Origin: Primorskyibacter flagellatus
GTDB taxonomy: Bacteria > Pseudomonadota > Alphaproteobacteria > Rhodobacterales > Rhodobacteraceae
Direction: 5' to 3'
DNA length: 64,000 bases
Assembly (NCBI RefSeq): GCF_900176485.1
Contig: NZ_FWYD01000001.1
Location: 310,001-374,000 of the forward strand
Shown here: piece after piece, positions 36,468-45,170 of the stretch
How the letters are laid out: every line of letters starts with the position of its first letter
How positions within the stretch are numbered: position 1 is the stretch's first letter
The notes under the pieces: generated by a model
What the model was told of the DNA's origin: nothing
Database searches by the model: none
Seen by the model: only the letters and a program-made list of their open reading frames with translations
Translations under genes and position numbers: made by a program

Positions 36468-37541
36468 TCACACAGTCAAAGTTGTTCCTGCGCTGCCGCG
36501 CGTTTCGGATCCGCGATCACCCGCCTGTGCATCAAGCACCGCGCACAGCGCCTGTTCGATCAGCTCCGGCCCCGCCCCCGGCAGATGCGCCTGTTCCGAC
36601 AGCACCCTTCGCCAGATACGCGCTCCGGGACGTCCCGAAAACAGTCCCAGCATGTGGCGTGTGACCTGCGCCAGCTTCCCGCCCGACGCGATATGATCGG
36701 CTGCATAGGGCATCATCTGGCGCGCCACCCCGACCGGATCGGTGTCTGTCCCACTCCCAAAGATCCGCCGATCAGCTTGCGCCAGGATCTCGGCCGGGGA
36801 ATGATACGCGCTCCGTCCGATCATCACCCCGTCAAAGCCCTGCTCAAGGAACGCCTCCGCCTCATCCAGCGATCCGATGCCGCCATTCACCGACAGATGC
36901 AGCGCCGGAAACAGCCCCTTCATGCGCAACGGCAATGCGTAATCCAGCGGCGGCACGTCACGGTTCTGCTTCGGGCTGAGCCCCTGCAACCACGCCTTGC
37001 GCGCATGAATGGCAAAACGCTGCACACCGGCCGCCGAAATGCGTGCCAGAAACTCCGGCAACACGGCTTCGGGATCCTGATCGTCCACGCCGATCCTGCA
37101 TTTTACCGTCACTTCAACCGGGCTGGCCTCAATCATCGCGGCACAGCACTCCGCAACAAGGCCGGGATCTTTCATCAGCACCGCGCCGAACGTGCCTGAT
37201 TGCACGCGGTCCGACGGGCAGCCGACATTGAGGTTGATCTCATCATAGCCCGCAGCCGCCCCCAACCGGGCTGCCTCTGCCAACTCCACCGGGTCCGAGC
37301 CTCCCAGTTGCAACGCCACCGGATGCTCTTCAGCGTTAAAGGCAAGCAAATGCGTCGCCCCACCGCGAACCAACGCCGGAGCGGTAACCATCTCGGTGTA
37401 AAGCAGCGTGTCGCGGCTAAGCTTCCGATGCAGATAACGACAGTGACGGTCGGTCCAGTCCATCATCGGTGCGATGGCTAGGCGAGCGGCGCGGGAAACG
37501 TCCGACTTCCCTTGTTTTATTGGGTATTCCTGCTCAGCCAT
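36468..37541 (-). CDS. dusA: tRNA-dihydrouridine(20/20a) synthase DusA
   Basis: A 357-residue FMN enzyme reducing uridines in the tRNA D-loop. FMN-barrel start LAIAPMMDWTDRHCRYLHRKLS and catalytic C108 in NLNVGCPSDRVQSG are those of DusA rather than DusB or DusC. The C-terminal helical domain contains RHMLGLFSGRPGARIWRR. The start is the ATG at 37541, as upstream codons are Arg/Ser-rich and not family-like. It is convergent with DUF1289 across a 127-bp gap without a clear terminator. Confidence 0.93.
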   Translation of the reverse strand: MAEQEYPIKQGKSDVSRAARLAIAPMMDWTDRHCRYLHRKLSRDTLLYTEMVTAPALVRGGATHLLAFNAEEHPVALQLGGSDPVELAEAARLGAAAGYDEINLNVGCPSDRVQSGTFGAVLMKDPGLVAECCAAMIEASPVEVTVKCRIGVDDQDPEAVLPEFLARISAAGVQRFAIHARKAWLQGLSPKQNRDVPPLDYALPLRMKGLFPALHLSVNGGIGSLDEAEAFLEQGFDGVMIGRSAYHSPAEILAQADRRIFGSGTDTDPVGVARQMMPYAADHIASGGKLAQVTRHMLGLFSGRPGARIWRRVLSEQAHLPGAGPELIEQALCAVLDAQAGDRGSETRGSAGTTLTV

Positions 37542-37840
37542 CCGTTCGGTCTTTCTCTGTTTGGGCGTGTTTGCCCCCGTTCTTGCCCCCGGCGCAACAG
37601 AATGTTGCACCAAACCCGAAATGTTACAACGCCGCGCTCGCGATCCTCCGCGCCGTTTTTCCATAATGGAAACGGCGGCAAGTTCCCGCAGCGACACAAG
37701 CCCACGTCAACGCAACAGCGGTGAGTTATCGAACCTTGAGCATGGATCCAACCGCCCAACGGTTCCTGAGCCGATTTCCCGGATATCGAAACACACATCG
37801 AAGAGGAAATCCCCATGGGAACCATTAGCAACTGTACCTG

Positions 37841-37933
37841 TCAGGTCGTCTTGGCTGCCCATTTCTGACGGCTCTTGCACAACGCATTAGCGATGGTGAC
37901 CAGCTTTCTGGCGACGGCGGTGATGATGACCTC
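37841..37933 (-). pseudogene. C-terminal fragment of an IS110-family transposase
   Basis: Read on the minus strand, this gives [25 protein letters not shown] and then AAKTT and a stop, which resembles the C-terminal end of IS110-family transposases (helix [11 protein letters not shown]). Upstream the frame stops within 25 bases, so nothing of the catalytic part remains. It abuts the IstB fragment at 37922, showing that one element was truncated by, or recombined with, the other. Confidence 0.55.
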
Positions 37934-38138
37934 GGCTACCTGCCGGTCAGTACATCAGGCAGCGCGCTGTTTTTTTCAGCTGCTTAGAAAGCGTTGCGAG
38001 AAGACAAGCGTCGTCATCACCACAAATCTGAGATTCAGGGAATGGGCCACTGTCTTCGGCGATGCCAAAATGACAACAGCGCTTCCGGATCGCGCAAGCC
38101 AGCATTGTGCCATCATCGAAACGGGCAACACCTCATAG
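37922..38138 (+). pseudogene. C-terminal remnant of an IS21-family IstB ATPase, frameshifted
   Basis: The plus strand reads [18 protein letters not shown], then after a one-base shift [38 protein letters not shown] and [11 protein letters not shown], with a stop at 38136. This is the IstB tail: the Walker B-like DELGYLP, TSVIVTTN and [14 protein letters not shown] motifs are all visible in decayed form. The frame change falls in a run of seven T at 37970-37976. No IstA and no IstB N-terminus are present. The bases that follow to 38516 (including TTTTGAACG near 38280) contain no gene and may be the IS end. Confidence 0.75.
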
Positions 38139-38516
38139 CGGTTCGCACAAAGCAAGCAACGCGGAAAAACATAAACCTCGCGCAAGCAAAGCCCCCAGAC
38201 GGATCCGCTACATGAGGGTGGCCCGACTGAGCGCTTTGCACCACATAGAGAGGTGGATTTAATCGCTGAAACCGGCTCAGTTTTGAACGTTTACTGACAT
38301 GCCGATATCCCCCGTTCTGTCCCTTCTGGACTACTCAGCGCGCAGGGAATAGCCAATACAAACAAGCTTCTCTCCGGTGGGTGCCGGGTCCAGATTAAAT
38401 GCAGATGTCGTTGGCCTAGCGAAACCCTTCATCGTCGTGACAACACCGAAACATGGGCACTCCCGGTGGTCAGGCATGTGAGGCCTGTCACCGAACGCGC
38501 CGTCCGTCTGAACCCG

Positions 38517-39365
38517 TCAGATCAATCCGTATTGGCGGGCCTTGTTTCGCAGGAATGGCAGCCCGTTCTCCATCACTTCGGTTTCGCCGGACGCGACAGG
38601 CCGCCAGACGGACAGGCCGTTTGCAAGCGCGGGCGGCATGTTGATAAAGCTCTCCATCGCGAGTCCCCCTTTGAAACCGATCGCGCGCAACGCACTGTAA
38701 ATCTCGTCCCAGGCGATTGTCCCCGCGCCCGGCGTTCCCCGATCGGATTCCGACAAGTGGATGTAGCGCAGGTGGTCGCGTGCATCGATGATGCCTTGCG
38801 CGATGCCCTTTTCCTCGATGTTCATATGATAGGTGTCGAGGTGGACGAATATGTTGTCCGCGCCGATGCGTTCGATCATCTCGACCGCTTGCCAGCCGGT
38901 ATTGATCAGATGGGTCTCGTAGCGATTGACCGGCTCGATCCCGAACAGCAGGCCCAGTGATTTTGCGTGTCTCGCCGCGCGGGTCATGGCATCCGCGACG
39001 TTATCCAGTTCGGCTTGCGTCGGCGGCTGGCCCGTCCGTTCGCCGATGCCGCCGTAAACCACGCCGGACAATGCCTCTGCGCCGATTGCGGCACATTTAT
39101 CCAGCGCCACGGTCAGGAAATCGACCGCGCCATCGGGGTTATGCGAGGCCCATACCTCTTGCGGCAGGCCGAGCGAACAGACCGCCCGCATCTGTGCCGC
39201 CTCCAGCATCTGACGGCTATGCGCAGCATCGACGCTTGGCGGATCAAGCAGCGCAATTTCAAGGAAATCCATGCCATAGGATTTCGCCTTGGTGACAGCC
39301 CTCTCGCAGCCTGCCCGGTCCCATGTCATGGTCCACATGCTTGTATGAACGCCGAAGCCTTCCAT
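38517..39365 (-). CDS. Ketose 3-epimerase-like TIM-barrel protein (D-tagatose 3-epimerase family)
   Basis: A 282-residue sugar isomerase. The divalent-metal ligands E144, D177, H203 and E238 (FGIEPVNRYE, HLDTYH, YIHLSESDRG, AMESF) have spacings 33, 26 and 35, equal to those of Pseudomonas cichorii D-tagatose 3-epimerase (E152, D185, H211, E246). It should epimerise or isomerise a ketose, possibly after phosphorylation. GGGAGG precedes the ATG, which lies 1 bp after the stop of the SorC regulator gene. Together with the divergent importer and DhaKL it forms one catabolic system. Confidence 0.83.
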   Translation of the reverse strand: MEGFGVHTSMWTMTWDRAGCERAVTKAKSYGMDFLEIALLDPPSVDAAHSRQMLEAAQMRAVCSLGLPQEVWASHNPDGAVDFLTVALDKCAAIGAEALSGVVYGGIGERTGQPPTQAELDNVADAMTRAARHAKSLGLLFGIEPVNRYETHLINTGWQAVEMIERIGADNIFVHLDTYHMNIEEKGIAQGIIDARDHLRYIHLSESDRGTPGAGTIAWDEIYSALRAIGFKGGLAMESFINMPPALANGLSVWRPVASGETEVMENGLPFLRNKARQYGLI

Positions 39366-39366
39366 C

Positions 39367-40341
39367 TTATCCTCCCAGATCCTTTCTGGCCTGCACAAGC
39401 GCAACGGCAAGCCCTTCATCAATCATCAGTTTCTTGACGAACCCGGCACGCAGGACCGCCAGTGTCGAGGCCAGCTTGCCAATGCCGGCGGCGAGCAACA
39501 CCGTGTCCATCTTCGCCATATCAGCAGGTTGTACGCAGGGCGTACAGCGGTTCAGTTCTATATCTGCAACCGTGCCGTCGGCCCGGTAAAAAACACCGCA
39601 GCAATCGCCGACGACCTGTGCGTCAAGCAGTTGCTGGATTTGATCGGCGGTGAAGATATCGCTGTCGAACAGGATCGCGCCTTCGCGGCATTCGCCGACG
39701 CTCATCAGCGCGTGATCGGCCTTGCGGGCGACATCCATCGCTTCGCGGACAAGACGCTGTGACATGATCCCCTCACAGGCAACTGCACTGTCCGTCACAA
39801 AAGGCGCGGGCAGCAGAATTGCCCGTCCTCCGGTCTGTGCCGCCAGCCTGACGCAGACATCGCCGGGGGCGGTATGTGAGGCATAGGTTACAGACCCCAT
39901 CAGCGACACAAAGGTCAGGCCCGTGTTGCGCACACCTGTCAGGTTGTCTGCCATGGCGGACAGCGTGCGCCCCCATCCCAGCCCGACCGTGGCCTGGCTG
40001 TCGGCCCCGGCGATCCGGGCAAGATAGCCGCTTGCAAGGATCGCAACCGCATGGCGCGACATGACGTCATCATCGGTCGCGGCACCCGTGGGCGCGACCT
40101 GCACCTCTTGCAGGCCAAACCCGTCAACCAGTTGATCGGCCAGTGCCAAAGTGCGCGAGGTTCGATGCTCGACCGTGATACGCACCAACCCCTGTTCGCG
40201 CGCGTCGGCCAGCATACGCAGCACTTTGAAGCGTGAAATGCCCAACCGCTTGCTGACCTCCTGCTGGCTGAGGTTGCCAACGTAATAAAGCCACGCTGCC
40301 TGTGCGATATCGTCATCAGCCTGGCGTTTCTGCATCATCAT
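39367..40341 (-). CDS. SorC-family sugar-responsive transcriptional regulator (system A)
   Basis: A 324-residue regulator: N-terminal helix-turn-helix (about 10-60: QAAWLYYVGNLSQQEVSKRLGISRFKVLRMLADAREQGLV), then the SorC effector domain (TVGLGWGRTLSAMADNL; GDCCGVFYRADG; VLLAAGIGKLASTLAVLRAGFVKKLMIDEGLA), which binds a phosphosugar. It is divergent from the importer operon at 40570, the usual place for local control. Any of three consecutive ATG codons (40341, 40338, 40335) may start it; AAGGAG lies 14 bases before the first. Confidence 0.9.
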   Translation of the reverse strand: MMMQKRQADDDIAQAAWLYYVGNLSQQEVSKRLGISRFKVLRMLADAREQGLVRITVEHRTSRTLALADQLVDGFGLQEVQVAPTGAATDDDVMSRHAVAILASGYLARIAGADSQATVGLGWGRTLSAMADNLTGVRNTGLTFVSLMGSVTYASHTAPGDVCVRLAAQTGGRAILLPAPFVTDSAVACEGIMSQRLVREAMDVARKADHALMSVGECREGAILFDSDIFTADQIQQLLDAQVVGDCCGVFYRADGTVADIELNRCTPCVQPADMAKMDTVLLAAGIGKLASTLAVLRAGFVKKLMIDEGLAVALVQARKDLGG

Positions 40342-40386
40342 CGCGCGTCCGAGACTCCTTGGATTTCCAACGACAAAATGGCTTGA

Positions 40387-40479
40387 CCGACGAAATGATG
40401 CTAATATAGTCACAAACGTGCAGTCAATGCACAAGTGTTGAAAGCGCGCCGGGCCTAGCGGCTGCGGCCCTTTCGTCGG
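40387..40479. promoter_or_regulatory. Paired operator-like repeats between SorC (A) and the importer
   Basis: The 228-bp divergent gap contains CCGACGAAA at 40387-40395 and its exact complement TTTCGTCGG at 40471-40479, 84 bp apart (eight helical turns). Between them is the palindrome GTGCA-gtcaa-TGCAC at 40418-40432. Such an arrangement would suit a tetrameric SorC regulator that loops DNA. No binding data; inferred from symmetry and place only. Confidence 0.4.
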
Positions 40480-40569
40480 AGGTTCGAAGTAACATATTCT
40501 GCTTGGGTCGATGAGTTTCCTCGTGGTCCAAGTCAATGACCCGCAAAAGGCGGGCATAGGGAGAGAGAC

Positions 40570-41559
40570 ATGAAGACCAAGATCAAACTGCTTGCCAGTG
40601 CTGCGCTTGTATCGACCGCCTTTCTAGGCACTCAGGCAACAGCGGACAGCCACTCCAAGAACATTGCCACCGTGGTCAAGATCGCGGGCATCCAGTGGTT
40701 CAACCGCATGGAAGAAGGCGTGAATAAGTTTGCCGAAGACACCGGCATGAACGCGTTTCAGGTTGGCCCCGCGCAGGCCGATCCGCAGCAGCAGGTTGCG
40801 CTGATCGAAGACATGATCGCCCAGGGTGTTGACGCGCTGGCCGTTGTTCCGATGTCCCCCGAGGCGCTGGAACCGGTACTGGGTCGCGCCATGGAAGCGG
40901 GCATCGCCGTGGTCACCCACGAGGCGGCGGCACAGGAAAACACCACCTACGATCTTGAGGCCTTCGTGAACGAGGATTTCGGCGCAAACCTGATGGAACA
41001 GCTTGCCACCTGCATGGGCGGTGAAGGCGAATATGCCGTGTTCGTCGGCTCGCTGACATCGCAAACCCACAACCAGTGGGTCGATGGCGCAATCGCCCAT
41101 CAGGAAGCCAACTATCCCGACATGACGCTGGTCGGTGACAAGAACGAAACCTTCGACGATGCCGAACAAGCCTATACCAAGGCGCAAGAAGTTCTGCGCG
41201 CTTTCCCGGACATCAAGGGCATGCAGGGATCAGCCTCGACCGACGTGGCGGGTGTTGGCCGCGCCATTGAAGAACGCGGCATGGAAGACGACACCTGCAT
41301 TTTCGGCACTTCGCTGCCGTCGATCGCCGGTCAATATCTTGAAACCGGCGCGGTGGATGGCATCGGGTTCTGGGATCCGGCGGTTGCAGGCGAAGCGATG
41401 AACAAGATCGCGGTCATGCTGCTGAACGGTGAAGAAGTCACCGACGGCATGGATCTTGGCCTGACTGGCTATGAGAATGTGAAACTCGATGGCAAGGTCA
41501 TCTTCGGCCAGGCCTGGGTGAACGTGAACAAGGAAAACATGAGCGAATATCCGTTCTGA
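40570..41559 (+). CDS. Sugar ABC transporter substrate-binding protein (system A)
   Basis: A 329-residue periplasmic protein of the RbsB/LsrB-like cluster. Signal peptide at residues 1-25 (cleavage near ATA-DS). Family signs are [66 protein letters not shown] and the hinge region [24 protein letters not shown]. The ligand is probably a small sugar or polyol. AGGGAGAGAG precedes the ATG. It is followed by a hairpin that sets it apart from the ATPase gene. Confidence 0.9.
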   Translation: MKTKIKLLASAALVSTAFLGTQATADSHSKNIATVVKIAGIQWFNRMEEGVNKFAEDTGMNAFQVGPAQADPQQQVALIEDMIAQGVDALAVVPMSPEALEPVLGRAMEAGIAVVTHEAAAQENTTYDLEAFVNEDFGANLMEQLATCMGGEGEYAVFVGSLTSQTHNQWVDGAIAHQEANYPDMTLVGDKNETFDDAEQAYTKAQEVLRAFPDIKGMQGSASTDVAGVGRAIEERGMEDDTCIFGTSLPSIAGQYLETGAVDGIGFWDPAVAGEAMNKIAVMLLNGEEVTDGMDLGLTGYENVKLDGKVIFGQAWVNVNKENMSEYPF

Positions 41560-41572
41560 TCCTGTCGCATCC

Positions 41573-41601
41573 GGGGGCGGCTTGCGGGCCGTCCCCATTT
41601 T
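41573..41601 (+). terminator. GC hairpin after the system A binding protein
   Basis: 9-bp stem GGGGGCGGC / GCCGTCCCC (one G-T pair) with a 6-nt loop, running into ATTTTT, 13 bp after the stop. A partial terminator that should favour binding-protein expression over the downstream ATPase and permeases. Confidence 0.7.
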
Positions 41602-41631
41602 TCAACTACACTCAAATCAAGTTGGTTGTTC

Positions 41632-43128
41632 ATGTCCTCAGACCATGACACCGCGTTTATCGACCTGCGAGCGATCACCAAACGCTACGCCGGCGTTACA
41701 GCGCTCGACTCTGTCGATTTCACCGTGCAGCCCGGCGAGGCCGTCTGTCTGGCCGGTGAAAACGGGTCCGGGAAATCGACGCTTATCAAGATCATTTCTG
41801 GCGTGGAGCCTGCCACCGAAGGCACGATCCGCATCGCCGGTCAGGAGCGCCCGACGCTCAATCCGCGGATTTCGGCAGCGGCTGGCGTTATGGTGATCTT
41901 TCAGGATTTCTCGCTGTTTCCGAATCTCAGCGTGGCCGAGAATATCGCCTTCGCCACCCAGCTTTCGACCCATCAGCGTTTTTTCAGGACCGGTGCCGTG
42001 CGCAAGATTGCCCGCGCCGCGCTGGAGCGGATCGGCGTGCAGATCGACCTGGATGCACGGGTCGAGTCCCTGCCCGTCGCGCAAAAACAGTTGGTCGCGA
42101 TTTGCCGCGCATTGGCATCGAAGGCGCAGCTGATCATCATGGACGAACCCACCACGGCGCTCACCGAGAAAGAAGTTCGCCGCCTTCAGGGCATCATCCG
42201 GATGCTCAAGGAAGAAGGCGTCGCGGTGATTTTCGTCAGCCACAAACTGGCCGAAGTTCTTGACGTGTCGGAAAAGGTGGTGGTGCTTCGCAATGGCAAG
42301 AAGGTTGCCGAAGGCCCAGCATCCGATTTTGACACGCAATCGCTGACCTATCACATGACCGGCCGCGACGTCCCCGAAATGCCGCCCAGCGACGTGACCG
42401 CCGGGGCACAGACCCTGATGCAGGTTCAGGGGCTGACCAAGGCAGGGTCGTTCTCCGACATTGATTTCGAACTCAAGACCGGCGAAGTGCTGGGCATCAC
42501 CGGCCTGCTGGGATGCGGACGCACCTCTGTGGCCAAGGCGCTCTTCGGTTTGGTCTCTCCGGATGCAGGCAGCATCACGGTCGATGGCAAGCCAGTGCCG
42601 CTGGGCGATCCGCAATCGGCGTCGATGGCGCGGATCGGCTATGTGCCCGAGGACCGCCTGACCGAAGGCCTGTTTCTCGGTCAGTCCATCCTGCGCAACG
42701 TCGCTGTCGGGCGTCTCGATGCGCATAGCAGCGGTGGATTTCTTAACATGCAGGGTCTGACCGAGGAGGCGTCGGAGTGGCTCCGTCGGCTCAAGGTCAA
42801 GGCACCGGATGTCGAAGCCCCGGTAAAATCCCTGTCTGGCGGCAACCAGCAGCGGGTCGCGCTGGCACGCTGGCTGTCGCGCACGCCCCGTGTATTGGTC
42901 CTGAACGGCCCCAGCGTCGGCGTCGATGTCGGATCGAAGGCCGATATACACGGCATCATCCGCGATCTGGCAAGTCAGGGCATCGGGATTATCGTGATCT
43001 CGGACGACCTGCCTGAATTGCTGGCCACCTGTCACCGCATCCTGGTGATGCGCGACGGCCGTATTATCGACGCGCTGGACGGAAAATCAGTGACCGAAGA
43101 CGACCTAGCCCAGAGGCTTGCCTCATGA
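41632..43128 (+). CDS. Sugar ABC transporter ATP-binding protein, RbsA type (system A)
   Basis: A 498-residue tandem ATPase. First half: Walker A GENGSGKST near residue 43, Q-loop MVIFQDFSLFPNLSV, Walker B LIIMDEPTTAL. Second half: a degenerate Walker A (GLLGCGRTS), signature LSGGNQQRVALARWL and VLNGPSVGVDVGSK, in which the usual DEP is replaced by NGP. This asymmetry is normal for the carbohydrate CUT2 class. The start ATG at 41632 has only a weak ribosome site. It overlaps the next permease by four bases. Confidence 0.92.
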   Translation: MSSDHDTAFIDLRAITKRYAGVTALDSVDFTVQPGEAVCLAGENGSGKSTLIKIISGVEPATEGTIRIAGQERPTLNPRISAAAGVMVIFQDFSLFPNLSVAENIAFATQLSTHQRFFRTGAVRKIARAALERIGVQIDLDARVESLPVAQKQLVAICRALASKAQLIIMDEPTTALTEKEVRRLQGIIRMLKEEGVAVIFVSHKLAEVLDVSEKVVVLRNGKKVAEGPASDFDTQSLTYHMTGRDVPEMPPSDVTAGAQTLMQVQGLTKAGSFSDIDFELKTGEVLGITGLLGCGRTSVAKALFGLVSPDAGSITVDGKPVPLGDPQSASMARIGYVPEDRLTEGLFLGQSILRNVAVGRLDAHSSGGFLNMQGLTEEASEWLRRLKVKAPDVEAPVKSLSGGNQQRVALARWLSRTPRVLVLNGPSVGVDVGSKADIHGIIRDLASQGIGIIVISDDLPELLATCHRILVMRDGRIIDALDGKSVTEDDLAQRLAS

Positions 43129-44126
43129 CCAATCTACTTCCCAAGGATTTCTGGAGCCGCAACGAAACGCTGGTCGCCGGTGTGATCGTGCTGTTCTGCG
43201 TTCTCGCGACGCTGTCGGATCCGCGGTTCTTCAGCATCACGACCGTGTCGGATCTGCTGCGCGCCTCTATCGTGATCGGCATTCTGGCCGTGGGCGCGAT
43301 GCTGGTGCTGGTCTCGGGCGGGATCGACGTCAGTTTCACGGCGATCGCCGTTGTCGCCATGTATTCGTCAACTGTGCTGGCGCTGGCCATCTGGCCCGAC
43401 ATACCCTGGCCGATGATCTTCGTGATCGCGGTCATGATCGGTGCCGGACTGGGGGCGATCAACGGGTTCTTCATCGCCTTTCTGGGCCTTCCCACGCTGA
43501 TCGTCACGCTTGGCACATTGTCGATCTTTCGCGGCTTTCTGCTGACCTTTATCGGCTCGCAACGGATTTCGAACCTGCCACCCTCGATGCGCGATTTCTC
43601 ACGCGGCGTTCTTGCGCGAGGCACCACGGAGGCGGGGAATTTCTACTCGATCCCCTGGGCGGTGCTTGCGCTTGTGTTCGTGATCGTCCTGACATGGTTC
43701 ATCCTGCGCAAGACCATGCTGGGCCGGTCGATCTATGCCATCGGCGGATCGGTCGAAAGCGCGCGGCGCATCGGCATCAATGTCAAATGGACCCAGTTCT
43801 TTGTCTATGTCTATGTCGGCGCTCTGGCGGGCCTTGCGGGCATCATTCACGGGGCGGTCGGGCGTATGGCAGACCCGTTCTCGCTGGTCGGGCTGGAACT
43901 GTCGGTGATCGCTGCCGTGGTTCTGGGCGGGGCGCGATTGATCGGGGGGTACGGCACGCTGACCGGAACGATGCTGGGTGTCGCCCTGATCGTCATCGTC
44001 CAGAACAGCCTGATCGTGGTTGGCATTCCGACCACATGGCAATCCGTCACAATCGGCATCCTGATCTTGCTGGGCACAGGCATTCCCGCCTATCGCGCCA
44101 AGCGGACCGCAGCACAGGCAGGATGA
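43125..44126 (+). CDS. Sugar ABC transporter permease 1 (system A)
   Basis: A 333-residue inner-membrane protein with about ten hydrophobic segments and CUT2 permease motifs (LVLVSGGIDVSFTAIAVVAMY; IGAGLGAINGFFIAFLGLPTLIVTLGTLSIFRG; AIGGSVESARRIGINV). It probably forms a heterodimeric channel with the next gene product. It starts inside the ATPase stop codon. Confidence 0.92.
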   Translation: MTNLLPKDFWSRNETLVAGVIVLFCVLATLSDPRFFSITTVSDLLRASIVIGILAVGAMLVLVSGGIDVSFTAIAVVAMYSSTVLALAIWPDIPWPMIFVIAVMIGAGLGAINGFFIAFLGLPTLIVTLGTLSIFRGFLLTFIGSQRISNLPPSMRDFSRGVLARGTTEAGNFYSIPWAVLALVFVIVLTWFILRKTMLGRSIYAIGGSVESARRIGINVKWTQFFVYVYVGALAGLAGIIHGAVGRMADPFSLVGLELSVIAAVVLGGARLIGGYGTLTGTMLGVALIVIVQNSLIVVGIPTTWQSVTIGILILLGTGIPAYRAKRTAAQAG

Positions 44127-44133
44127 GGGTATC

Positions 44134-45144
44134 ATGTCTACACACACATCCATGAAAGACGTCACCGCCGCCCCGGAATTCCGGTTGCTGGTCATCGCGG
44201 TCTTTGTCTTTGGGCTGATGTCCGTCCTGTCGCCGGACCGCTTCCTGTCAACGCAGAACCTGACCTCCATGGCGTTTCAGTTTCCGGAATTTGCAATTCT
44301 GGCGCTGGCCATGACGATCGCCATGATGACCGGCGGCATCGACCTGTCGGTGGTGGGGGTCGCCAACCTGTCGGCGGTGGTGGCCGCCCTGATTCTGACG
44401 CAATTCTCGGATGCCGAGATGCCCGCCTCGCAATCGGCCATCTGGCTTGCCGTCGCCGTCACGGCGGCGCTGTGTATCGGGGCCATTGCCGGGCTCATCA
44501 ACGGATCCCTGATCGCATTCTTTGGCCTGCCGCCCATTCTTGCCACGGTTGGATCGGGTCTGGTCTTTACCGGTTTTGCCGTTGCCATGACCGGCGGCAG
44601 CGCTGTGATGGGATTTCCGGGCACCGTTGCGCTGATCGGAAACGCGACGCTTGCAGGCATTCCCGTGCCGCTGATCCTGTTTGTCCTGCTGGCCGTCCTG
44701 CTGCACCTGATCTTGACACGAACTGCGTTCGGACTGCGAGTGACGATGTACGGGGCCAACCCGATGGCCGCGCTTTATGCCGCGATTGATGTCAACCGGG
44801 TGCTTCTCAAGGTCTACATGAGCGCGGGGGTGTTCTCGTCCATCGCGGGCCTCATCGTGATGAGCCGCGCCAATTCGGCCAAGGCCGATTACGGGTCGTC
44901 CTACCTGCTGCTGGCGGTGCTGATCGCCGTGTTGGGCGGGGTGAACCCCTATGGCGGCTACGGGCGCGTCATCGGTGTCGTGCTGGCGGTGCTGTCCATG
45001 CAGTTCCTGTCCAGTGGCCTGAACATGCTTCAGGTGTCCAATTTTGCGCGCGAGCTGATCTGGGGCGCGCTGCTGATCCTGGTCATGGTCATCAACACAC
45101 ATGCCGTCACCGCCCTGCGCGGCAGTCTGAAACCTTCAAAATAA
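44134..45144 (+). CDS. Sugar ABC transporter permease 2 (system A)
   Basis: A 336-residue permease paralogous to the previous one (MTGGIDLSVVGVANLSAVVAALI; IGAIAGLINGSLIAFFGLPPILATVGSGLVFTG; LGGVNPYGGYGRVIGVVLAVLSMQFLSSGLNML). Having two different permeases resembles LsrC/LsrD or the rhamnose RhaP/RhaQ importers more than the single-permease ribose system. It is 7 bp after permease 1. Confidence 0.92.
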   Translation: MSTHTSMKDVTAAPEFRLLVIAVFVFGLMSVLSPDRFLSTQNLTSMAFQFPEFAILALAMTIAMMTGGIDLSVVGVANLSAVVAALILTQFSDAEMPASQSAIWLAVAVTAALCIGAIAGLINGSLIAFFGLPPILATVGSGLVFTGFAVAMTGGSAVMGFPGTVALIGNATLAGIPVPLILFVLLAVLLHLILTRTAFGLRVTMYGANPMAALYAAIDVNRVLLKVYMSAGVFSSIAGLIVMSRANSAKADYGSSYLLLAVLIAVLGGVNPYGGYGRVIGVVLAVLSMQFLSSGLNMLQVSNFARELIWGALLILVMVINTHAVTALRGSLKPSK

Positions 45145-45170
45145 ACACCGGTCCCCTACGGGAGGAGGAC

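Larger units (their letters stand above)
37542..38516. other. 975-bp gene-free IS graveyard between dusA and the sugar region
   Basis: Apart from the two transposition remnants listed separately, I find no credible gene, RNA or operator here. Reading frames are broken in all six phases and base use is less GC-rich at third positions than in the neighbours. The stretch marks the change from housekeeping genes on the left to three adjacent carbohydrate systems on the right. Confidence 0.7.

Noticed and set aside
37875-38138. An intact 87-residue gene
   Set aside because: The first 30 residues are out-of-frame noise; only the part after the T-run matches IstB, so it is a pseudogene fragment.
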